Shown here one piece after another: positions 1 to 5,249 of a DNA stretch of 5,310 nucleotides. The notes under the pieces were generated by a model that searched no databases, had not been told where the DNA came from, and saw nothing but the letters and a program-made list of their open reading frames with translations. Source of the stretch: an uncultured Ruminococcus sp. Its GTDB lineage: Bacteria > Bacillota > Clostridia > Oscillospirales > Ruminococcaceae. How positions within the stretch are numbered: position 1 is the first letter of the stretch; each line of letters opens with the position of its first letter. The stretch is from assembly GCA_902783235.1 (NCBI GenBank), contig CACZQG010000246.1:1-5310 (forward strand), written 5' to 3'. A program made the translations under genes and the position numbers.

Positions 1-99
1 CGTAGCATTCTCCTGCATCTCTCGGGATAAACCCTGTCAAACCATCGGCGTGTGGTCGCTACGAAATTTACCACCTCAAATATCTAATAATATTATCGT
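1..99 (-). ncRNA. Probable 5' end of a structured non-coding RNA, running off the left edge
   Basis: A perfect-consensus promoter (106-134) should start a leftward transcript near 99. No ATG-initiated frame follows. Instead the sequence can fold: 58-63 pairs with 1-6 (6 bp, CGTAGC with GCTACG), enclosing a small hairpin at 41-56 (ACCA with TGGT) and a minimal one at 24-34 (GGG with CCC), which gives a three-way-junction shape. The closing stem reaches the window edge, so it may be longer and the RNA may continue. A phage-borne neighbourhood, a very strong promoter and ornate folding are what is known for large phage-associated RNAs such as ROOL and GOLLD, and ROOL is common in rumen Firmicutes. 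That identity is a guess; I cannot match the consensus from memory. The alternative is a short GTG-started frame from 74 leftward, which has no separate ribosome binding site. Confidence 0.45.
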
Positions 100-105
100 A
101 CTGTT

Positions 106-134
106 ATTATATCATATTCATTCGATAATGTCAA
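106..134 (-). promoter_or_regulatory. Sigma-A promoter of the left-edge RNA (perfect -35 and -10)
   Basis: On the minus strand, TTGACA (129-134) and TATAAT (106-111) are separated by 17 bp, with TG one base before the -10 (extended -10). Both hexamers and the spacing are ideal, so this should be the strongest promoter in the window. The -35 overlaps the TGA stop of the nuclease gene (131-133), so the next transcription unit starts with no gap. Confidence 0.85.
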
Positions 135-514
135 TACTTTTTATATGTAGGTTCATTATTTCTTAATCGCTGACTAAAGCGTTTATTATTCTCGCAAACT
201 GCTGTAATAATTGAATTTTTATACTTCAGGTCATCACCTTCAACTGCAAGTTTCAATACCAAATTAACACTTTTTCCTTTATGTTCAAAAGTTTTTGAAA
301 CTATAGCAGTATCCTCGTTTTTATCTTTAAATATATAATCCGGATCAGAAATGATTTCGGGAAAATATTGATTATATTCATCATAAAAGCTTTGTCCTCT
401 TCGCTCTATAATATGATCAATTCTATTATTGGTCAATATTACTTCATCAGTGATGATTTTCTTTTCAGTAATACCATGAAATTTATTTAAGTCGATATTT
501 CCGATGTATTTCAA
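131..514 (-). CDS. PBECR-type phage nuclease-fold protein, free-standing
   Basis: This 127-residue protein looks like a complete phage Barnase-EndoU-ColicinE5/D-RelE-like (PBECR) domain, usually found as the C-terminal tail of SPP1 gp7/MuF-type minor head proteins or as a separate phage gene. Visible family features are an R-I-D-H-I-I-E-R-R helix at 31-39, PDYIF at 58-62 (family PDYI), a strand with LVLKLAVEG around 85-93, KNSIIT at 99-104, conserved arginines at 112 and 116, and the closing Y-K-K at 124-126. In this fold, conserved His, Arg, Ser/Thr and Tyr are thought to cleave RNA without metal. There is no signal peptide or membrane segment. The start is TTG at 512-514 behind a weak GGCAGG; the frame is open upstream to 586, so it may be the detached end of a longer head protein. 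It is visibly more AT-rich than the terminase and ABC-F genes, which suggests separate acquisition. No antitoxin gene is seen beside it. The family call rests on remembered motifs. Confidence 0.75.
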   Translation of the reverse strand: MKYIGNIDLNKFHGITEKKIITDEVILTNNRIDHIIERRGQSFYDEYNQYFPEIISDPDYIFKDKNEDTAIVSKTFEHKGKSVNLVLKLAVEGDDLKYKNSIITAVCENNKRFSQRLRNNEPTYKKY

Positions 515-545
515 ATCTTTACCTGCCGTTTCGTCCTTTTCTTTT

Positions 546-573
546 ATTATACCACTTTCCCCTGATTTGTCAA
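546..573 (-). promoter_or_regulatory. Sigma-A promoter of the PBECR nuclease gene
   Basis: On the minus strand, TTGACA (568-573) and TATAAT (546-551) are separated by 16 bp, with an extended -10 TGG before the -10. The predicted start near 539 gives a leader of about 25 nt before the TTG codon at 514. This supports independent expression of the nuclease. The same bases, read in the nuclease frame, also encode a plausible protein linker, so a chance match within former coding sequence cannot be excluded. Confidence 0.7.
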
Positions 574-581
574 CACTCTTA

Positions 582-710
582 TTATCTCAACAAAAAGTTA
601 TACCCCTTGATCACAAAGCGATAATTACATCTATCACCTATGAAGCTCAGAACATCTGCGGCAGGATCACCCTGCATCTCCTCCCCATAACGGGCATACA
701 CTTTTTTCAA
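582..710 (-). other. Short unidentified frame between terminase and nuclease
   Basis: A 42-codon open frame begins with a TTG that overlaps the terminase stop (TTGA) and ends at TAA 582-584. It has no good ribosome binding site for the TTG. An internal ATG lies only about 2 nt after a GGGGAGG, which is too close for normal initiation. I do not recognise the peptide (it contains YGEEMQGDPAADVLSFIGDR). Phages of this type normally have the portal gene here. This may be a scrap of a deleted gene, a small real gene, or non-coding spacer. A 5-bp hairpin at 660-674 (GCAGG with CCTGC) lies inside it. Confidence 0.22.
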
Positions 711-2152
711 TCAAAGCTGAACGTATCCGGCTGCACTGCCCGTGTAACTCCATACCTCATGGCATCCATACCATGAGAAAACTCATGCTCCGGTTTATCG
801 GTAAGTCTCCCTTCCTTATTTCTTTCCCAGCTGTAGTTTCTTATTTCTTTTATAAACTCCCTGCACCGTGGAAGAACTACTATCATATAATTCTGTATCA
901 GCTGTATGCCATGATTTACACTATCCCGTCCCTTGCCGGAGGGATATGCTTTAATGCCCTCATCGCACAGCTCATCAATGGATTTAGGCTCTGCACAGTC
1001 ACATATTATCCTTTCCGAGCCGTAGCCCTTTCTCTTTATTTCCTGCGCTATCATAAGATTGGTCATACCTTTTTTATAAAATTCATCAAAAATATATATG
1101 ACCTTCTGCTTTTCATCAATGAGCATACAAATAAAAGCATTGGGATCGGTATAACCGAAATCCAGTCCATACGCTCCTTTAAGACTTTTTCTGAGCTCAT
1201 TCACATCAAATTCCCTTATCTCCACATTTTCGTAAATAAGCCCTTCCGATATACCCCATTCCCCCTCCCCCTCAATACGGTAACGTCTCGGATTATTCTT
1301 TTCCATTTCCAGAAACATTTGCCTGTCATCATCACCCAGCCATTCATTACACTTCCATGTTGTGGTAAGAGTAAATACCTCCTTAGATGGTTTGTCAAAG
1401 AATCTTCTTTTGAGCCAGGAATTAGCCGACCACGGATTAAAAGTCAGGGTGATCTGCTTGAAGTACCCCTCAGGCAGATCACCACGGATAGACATATCCA
1501 GCTTATTAAAGTCATCCTCATTGGTGATCTCATAGGCTTCCTCTATCCACACAAAATTCAGCACTCCATGGTCAACCGAGATAGATGTTATCTTCATGCC
1601 ATCATCAAGACCTCTGAAAAGTATTTTCTGACCTGTGGGCTTGTATACTATCTGCATGGGTGACACGGAGAATTCCCACTGATCGTTCATCTGCAGCCGA
1701 TGGACCGCCCATTTCAGATCCGAGAACATACTGTCACGAAGTGTATTTCTGTACCGGCGGACACACAGAGCATTTGAAAGGGGATAATTTACCATCCTGA
1801 CTATAAGGTTCAATGCCGATGTTTTGGATTTTTTTGAAGCTCTCGAGCCCTTGACCGCTCTGTATCTTTTTTTGCAGTTCCAGAATTCCGAATATCCGCC
1901 GCCCACCAGCTCCCGGCAGTTTTTCTCATACATTATTACCGACTGAGGGATCCGGGCATTATCATCACGCATCATTTCAGCATCAGCCAATAAGAGCTTT
2001 TCATTTATATGCCGTCTGATCTCCGGGTCATTCATAAGCTTAGCCGCCTGCCTTACAGCATTTCCGGGAGCATATCCTGCTCTGACAGCGGCTTGTACAG
2101 CATTTCTGTCTGTAATATATTCCTTGCAGAACCGTTCTCTTTTACTTGTCAT
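707..2152 (-). CDS. Phage terminase: small-subunit HTH domain fused to a PBSX-family large subunit
   Basis: This is the DNA-packaging motor of a tailed phage: it recognises phage DNA, cuts it and pumps it into the prohead using ATP. Residues 1-55 match the N-terminal helix-turn-helix of small terminases (K-R-E-R-F-C-K-E-Y, then N-A-V-Q-A-A-V-R-A-G-Y, then NDPEIRRHI). From about residue 76 it is a complete PBSX-type large subunit. It shows a variant Walker A GSRASKKSKT (102-111), an arginine-rich VRRYRNTLRDS segment (131-141), Walker B and catalytic glutamates in NFVWIEEAYEI (199-209), and the coupling motif TFNPWSANSW (237-246). The RNase H-like nuclease has aspartates at 331 (GLDFGYTDPNA), 385 (IICDCAEPKS) and 463 (HGMDAMRYG). 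All catalytic residues appear present and the frame is intact at 481 residues, against roughly 410-440 for an unfused large subunit. The oligomerisation part of the small subunit is missing. The ATG is preceded by a strong GAGGTG. Portal and capsid genes, which normally follow, are absent. Confidence 0.93.
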   Translation of the reverse strand: MTSKRERFCKEYITDRNAVQAAVRAGYAPGNAVRQAAKLMNDPEIRRHINEKLLLADAEMMRDDNARIPQSVIMYEKNCRELVGGGYSEFWNCKKRYRAVKGSRASKKSKTSALNLIVRMVNYPLSNALCVRRYRNTLRDSMFSDLKWAVHRLQMNDQWEFSVSPMQIVYKPTGQKILFRGLDDGMKITSISVDHGVLNFVWIEEAYEITNEDDFNKLDMSIRGDLPEGYFKQITLTFNPWSANSWLKRRFFDKPSKEVFTLTTTWKCNEWLGDDDRQMFLEMEKNNPRRYRIEGEGEWGISEGLIYENVEIREFDVNELRKSLKGAYGLDFGYTDPNAFICMLIDEKQKVIYIFDEFYKKGMTNLMIAQEIKRKGYGSERIICDCAEPKSIDELCDEGIKAYPSGKGRDSVNHGIQLIQNYMIVVLPRCREFIKEIRNYSWERNKEGRLTDKPEHEFSHGMDAMRYGVTRAVQPDTFSFD

Positions 2153-2166
2153 AATATCACCTCGTT
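2153..2166 (-). promoter_or_regulatory. Strong ribosome binding site of the terminase gene
   Basis: On the minus strand, GAGGTGAT stands just before ATG (2150-2152). The AGGTG core is about 5 nt from the start codon, which is good Firmicutes spacing. It fixes the start at 2152, and so shows that the small-subunit domain is really part of the translated protein. Confidence 0.75.
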
Positions 2167-2201
2167 GTTGCGATCCCGTTTTTTTATTTTTCTATGTTAC
2201 C

Positions 2202-2230
2202 ATAATACCACATTTATAACTGACATTCAA
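2202..2230 (-). promoter_or_regulatory. Promoter of the terminase gene
   Basis: On the minus strand, TTGAAT (2225-2230) and TATTAT (2202-2207) are 17 bp apart, with an extended -10 TGG directly before the -10. The start of transcription would be near 2195, giving a leader of about 43 nt. Late phage genes usually need an activator; the imperfect -35 and the repeats over it fit regulated expression. Confidence 0.6.
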
Positions 2231-2245
2231 TGACATCAACTGACA
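2216..2245 (-). repeat. Three tandem 10-bp repeats (TGTCA units) over the terminase -35
   Basis: Read on the minus strand, three abutting decamers occur: TGTCAGTTGA (2236-2245), TGTCATTGAA (2226-2235) and TGTCAGTTAT (2216-2225). TGTCA recurs exactly every 10 bp, about one helical turn, so a protein could bind all three on the same DNA face. They cover the -35, part of the spacer, and about 15 bp upstream. The likely role is an operator or activator site; the binding protein is not in the window. Confidence 0.6.
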
Positions 2246-2303
2246 ACTTATACCGGGACCTGATAAAAAATTGATAGTAAGGAAAGCTATTTGAAAAAGT
2301 TAT

Positions 2304-2351
2304 AGGCAACAACGCTCAAAGATCAATTAAAATCTTTGTGTGGTGTTGCCT
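2304..2351. repeat. Long hairpin between the divergent promoters
   Basis: AGGCAACA (2304-2311) pairs perfectly with TGTTGCCT (2344-2351). An inner CAAAGAT (2317-2323) pairs perfectly with ATCTTTG (2332-2338), with three further pairs possible between the two stems and an 8-nt loop. It lies upstream of the ABC-F promoter, so it is not part of that leader. In the leftward direction it is followed after a few bases by TTTTT (ATAACTTTTTC), so it could act as a leftward terminator; in the rightward direction there is no T-run. It could equally be a relic of an insertion or a prophage boundary. Confidence 0.55.
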
Positions 2352-2373
2352 TAATGCCGCCCTCAGAAATCCG

Positions 2374-2402
2374 TTGCATTTTTCTTCCGATTATGGTATA
2401 AT
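2374..2402 (+). promoter_or_regulatory. Extended -10 promoter of the ABC-F/Crp operon
   Basis: TTGCAT (2374-2379) and TATAAT (2397-2402) have 17-bp spacing and TGG before the -10. The predicted start is near 2409, only about 29 nt before the ATG. The leader has no room for an attenuator hairpin. Confidence 0.75.
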
Positions 2403-2437
2403 CTAATAGACAAATGAATTTATGGGAGAGGTAAAAA

Positions 2438-4372
2438 ATGCTTGCAGATCTTATTGATATAAACAAATATTATAATGGAAGACAAATACTCAAAAACATC
2501 TCCCTGTCTGTTGACGAACGTGACAGGATCGGCATAGTGGGAGTCAACGGCTGCGGCAAGACCACCCTTTTGCGTATACTCACAGGAAAGGAGCTGCCTG
2601 ACAGAACTACCGAGCGTGACGGCATAGTCTCTCTTTCCTCCAGAACATCTGTGGGCTATCTGGAGCAGATGTCCGGTCTGGACGGCAGCAACACTGTAAT
2701 TGAGGAAATGAAGGGTGTATTTTCCGAGCTTGACCGGGTCATGGAAAGAATGAAGGAGCTGGAGGGAGAAATGAACAGCACTGCCCACATTGCTCCCGAA
2801 ATATCCGAGGAATATTCCCGTTTGGCAGCATACTATGAATCCAACGGGGGATATAATATAAAAGTCCGCATCAGGACCATACTCAACGGCATGGGATTTT
2901 CCGAATCTGAATACGACCGTGTAATAAGCGGATTCAGCGGCGGTGAAAAGACCCGCCTTGCCATAGCCAAGCTTCTTTTGGAAGAGCCTAACCTTCTTAT
3001 TCTGGACGAACCTACAAACCATCTGGATTTTAAAACCGTACTGTGGCTGGAGGATTATCTGAAGGACTATAAGGGAGCATTGCTGATCGTATCCCACGAC
3101 AGATACTTTCTTGACAAGGTGGTAACATCTATCTGTGAAATAGAGCTGGGACAGCTGCACAGATACAAGGGCAATTATTCCGCCTATACCGTGCTGAAAG
3201 CCGAGGATGTTAAACGCCGTAAGCGTGAATATGAAGCACAGCAAAAGGAAATAGCCAGGCTGGAGGACTATGTGGCAAGAAACAAAGCAAGAGCCTCCAC
3301 TGCCGCCTCTGCACGAAGCCGTGAAAAGCAGCTGGAAAAAATGGAGATAATAGACCGGCCCATTGATGTCACCAACCGCCCGAATATCAGATTTGAGTAC
3401 AAGCTTGAACCTCCCTTTGATATACTTGAAGTAAAGGACACAGATATTGCGGTAGGACAAGGAACGGAAAAAAAAGTACTGGCAGAACATATCACCTTTG
3501 AGCTTAAAAGAGGGGAAAAGCTTGGTATAATAGGGGAAAACGGTATAGGAAAATCTACCTTCCTGAAGGTTTTACAGGGAATGCTTCCCCACAACGGACG
3601 AGTACGCTGGGCAGCCAACGTCAAGCTATCCTACTTTGAACAGGAAAGCAGGAATCTGGACCCTCACAATACCATTATAGACGAGCTTCACAAGCATTAC
3701 CCTATACTTACCGATCTTGATGTGCGTTCTCTTTTAGGACGTGTAGGCATCAAAGGAGAAAATGTTTTCAAGCAGACAGGAGTGGTCAGCGGCGGCGAAA
3801 GAGCCAAGGTATGCTTTGCACTTATGATGCTGGAAAAGGGAAATGTTCTTATTCTGGACGAGCCCACCAATCATCTGGATCTGGAAGCCAAGGAAGCTAT
3901 AGAGGAGGCTCTTGCGGAATTTGAAGGTACTGTCATATTCGTAAGCCATGACAGATATCTTCTGAACAAGATACCGGATAAGATACTTGAAATACGCTCG
4001 GACGGCACAGAAATGTTTGAGGGTAACTTTGACTTTTACCTGAATGTAACAGAAAAACGTGATAAAGAGCAGCGTGAAGTCCTGGAGGCTGCCAAAGCCG
4101 AAAAAGCTAAGGCTGAGTACATGGAGAAAAAGGAACGTTCCTTCAAATCAAAGCAGCAGAGAGCCGAGGAAGCAAAACGCCGAAGCCGTATGAAGGAGCT
4201 TGAAGACCTTATTGACAAAAATGAGCAAAAGCTGGCGGCTTTACAGGAGGAGCTGACCCACGAGGATGTGTGTGCTGATTTCGAGCTTATGAATCAGAAA
4301 TGCAATGAGATACAGCTTATCAGGACAGAGATAGATCAGATGATGGAAGAGATGATAGAACTTGACCTATGA
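2438..4372 (+). CDS. ABC-F family ATPase, YdiF-type
   Basis: ABC-F proteins are soluble twin-ATPase proteins that bind near the ribosomal E site and act on stalled or slow translation; they have no membrane domain. Nucleotide-binding domain 1 has Walker A GVNGCGKT (35-42), signature FSGGE (166-170), Walker B LLILDEP (186-192) and switch histidine SHD (219-221). A charged linker with coiled-coil character (about 254-302, including ARAST and SREKQLEKME) joins it to domain 2, which has Walker A GENGIGKST (366-374), signature VSGGE (450-454), Walker B VLILDEP (470-476) and SHD (503-505). Both catalytic glutamates (191, 475) are present, so both sites should hydrolyse ATP. A lysine- and glutamate-rich coiled coil fills 535-644. 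Length and linker wording match Bacillus YdiF (about 640 residues) better than the resistance-type members. The GGGAGAGG site about 6 nt before ATG fixes the start. The downstream Crp-type gene overlaps its end, so the two are one operon. Confidence 0.93.
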   Translation: MLADLIDINKYYNGRQILKNISLSVDERDRIGIVGVNGCGKTTLLRILTGKELPDRTTERDGIVSLSSRTSVGYLEQMSGLDGSNTVIEEMKGVFSELDRVMERMKELEGEMNSTAHIAPEISEEYSRLAAYYESNGGYNIKVRIRTILNGMGFSESEYDRVISGFSGGEKTRLAIAKLLLEEPNLLILDEPTNHLDFKTVLWLEDYLKDYKGALLIVSHDRYFLDKVVTSICEIELGQLHRYKGNYSAYTVLKAEDVKRRKREYEAQQKEIARLEDYVARNKARASTAASARSREKQLEKMEIIDRPIDVTNRPNIRFEYKLEPPFDILEVKDTDIAVGQGTEKKVLAEHITFELKRGEKLGIIGENGIGKSTFLKVLQGMLPHNGRVRWAANVKLSYFEQESRNLDPHNTIIDELHKHYPILTDLDVRSLLGRVGIKGENVFKQTGVVSGGERAKVCFALMMLEKGNVLILDEPTNHLDLEAKEAIEEALAEFEGTVIFVSHDRYLLNKIPDKILEIRSDGTEMFEGNFDFYLNVTEKRDKEQREVLEAAKAEKAKAEYMEKKERSFKSKQQRAEEAKRRSRMKELEDLIDKNEQKLAALQEELTHEDVCADFELMNQKCNEIQLIRTEIDQMMEEMIELDL

Positions 4373-5060
4373 CAGCGGAAAAATCAAAGAGCTCATGGAG
4401 CTGAACCATTATAAGCAGGTAGTTCAAAGCAGCAGCCTTTTTTCGGATATCCCTCCAGAGCTATATCCGGATGCATTGAAATTCATGAAGGCGCAGCTCA
4501 AAAGGTACAGAAAGGATGAGTTTATCCTGCATACAGGTCAGCCCTTCAGATATGGTATACTTCTCCTGGAAGGCAGCATAGAGGGCTCCTTTATCACTGA
4601 GAATTTTCACAAGATCAATATGAATAACTTTGAAAAGGGAATGCTCATCGGTGAATCCCTTGCCTGCGCCCGGGAAGAGTGCAGTCCCATACAGCTTCGT
4701 GCCATGACGGATATAACCGTGCTATTTCTGGATTTCAGCGTGATCTATGACACCGACCATGTTAAGCATTCCTATCAGTTACGGCTTTCTCTGAATCTTG
4801 TAAAGCTGCTGTCACGGCAGAACGTTTTTTTAAGTAACCGCATAAGGATACTGGGGCAGCGAACCATCCGTGACAGAATAATCATGTATATGGATACTCT
4901 TCAAAAGGACAGCAGCGGACAGATCAGTCTCCCCTTTACAATAACCGCCTTTGCCGAGTATCTGGGAGTCAATCGCAGTGCCCTTTCCAGAGAAATGTCT
5001 AATATGGAAAAGGAAGGCGTGATAGAAAGATGCGGCAAATGCTGCAGGATAGTCAGATAA
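4362..5060 (+). CDS. Crp/Fnr-family transcriptional regulator
   Basis: This 232-residue regulator has an N-terminal cyclic-nucleotide-type beta-barrel (about 25-125, with F-I-L-H-T-G-Q at 54-60 and LLLEGSIEG at 67-75), a dimerisation helix (about 135-165) and a C-terminal winged helix (about 166-232). The HTH reads TITAFAEYLGVNRSALSREM at 193-212, with the recognition helix from about 204. The Arg-Ser pair that binds cAMP phosphate in E. coli CRP is not seen; the matching segment reads ESLACAREECSPIQLRA, so a different effector or none is likely. Cysteines at 102, 107 and CGKCC at 224-228 are notable, but there is no Fnr-like N-terminal cluster. The start is uncertain: TTG at 4362 overlaps the ABC-F gene by 11 bp, while ATG at 4395 gives a 221-residue protein closer to a usual family start. 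Neither has a strong ribosome binding site, so translation probably depends on coupling to the ABC-F gene. Target genes are unknown. Confidence 0.88.
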   Translation: MTYDSGKIKELMELNHYKQVVQSSSLFSDIPPELYPDALKFMKAQLKRYRKDEFILHTGQPFRYGILLLEGSIEGSFITENFHKINMNNFEKGMLIGESLACAREECSPIQLRAMTDITVLFLDFSVIYDTDHVKHSYQLRLSLNLVKLLSRQNVFLSNRIRILGQRTIRDRIIMYMDTLQKDSSGQISLPFTITAFAEYLGVNRSALSREMSNMEKEGVIERCGKCCRIVR

Positions 5061-5075
5061 TACCGGATAAAAAAG

Positions 5076-5124
5076 GATCGCCTCATACCGGAGCACAAGC
5101 TCCTGTATGAGGCGATCTTCCTTT
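5076..5124 (+). terminator. Terminator of the ABC-F/Crp operon, probably bidirectional
   Basis: GATCGCCTCATAC (5076-5088) pairs perfectly with GTATGAGGCGATC (5105-5117). After one mismatch, GGAGC/GCTCC gives 5 further pairs closed by an ACAA loop. It begins 15 bp after the regulator stop. The rightward tail (TTCCTTT) is a moderate T-run; on the opposite strand the stem is followed by CTTTTTTAT, a better one, so leftward transcripts from beyond the window could also end here. Confidence 0.88.
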
Positions 5125-5249
5125 AATGCAATACCCACACAAAAATTGCACATCAGCTGCACCATCAGACATATATCGGTATCACGGAAATCAATTTTAG
5201 TAAGCAATTTGTAATAAACTATGTATTACTTAAATACAAAAGTTTAGGT
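5125..5249. other. Intergenic stretch with nothing recognisable
   Basis: There is no convincing coding frame, promoter or RNA gene here. The only structure seen is a weak AT-only inverted repeat (GTATTAC-like, 5211-5229). Confidence 0.5.

Noticed and set aside
1..74. Short leftward GTG-started coding frame reaching the left edge
   Set aside because: The GTG sits within the only purine-rich stretch, leaving no separate ribosome binding site, and the peptide is not recognised. Kept only as the alternative to the RNA.
504..776. 90-codon rightward frame across the nuclease/terminase gap
   Set aside because: It overlaps the nuclease promoter and the terminase end on the wrong strand, with no ribosome binding site or recognisable content.
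773..1663. 296-codon rightward open frame opposite the terminase
   Set aside because: It lies wholly antisense to a gene with clear terminase motifs, and its translation has no recognisable domain.
2299..2326. Possible leftward promoter inside the hairpin (TTGATC-16-TATAAC)
   Set aside because: Both boxes are imperfect with 16-bp spacing, and a better promoter lies nearer the terminase gene.
2354..2401. 15-codon frame (MPPSEIRCIFLPIMV) before the ABC-F gene as a resistance-type leader peptide
   Set aside because: It ends at the -10 box, so it lies upstream of the predicted transcription start, and it has no ribosome binding site.
2414..2434. Six-codon frame (MNLWER) in the ABC-F leader as an attenuation peptide
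   Set aside because: It starts about 5 nt after the predicted transcript start, overlaps the ABC-F ribosome binding site, and no attenuator hairpin fits in the remaining leader.
2420..3490. 356-codon leftward open frame opposite the ABC-F gene
   Set aside because: It mirrors conserved ABC-F domain 1. Its hydrophobic, cysteine-rich translation is typical of an antisense shadow, and it has no start signals.
4830..5207. 125-codon leftward frame across the regulator end
   Set aside because: It runs through the operon terminator and is antisense to the conserved HTH, so it is a shadow.
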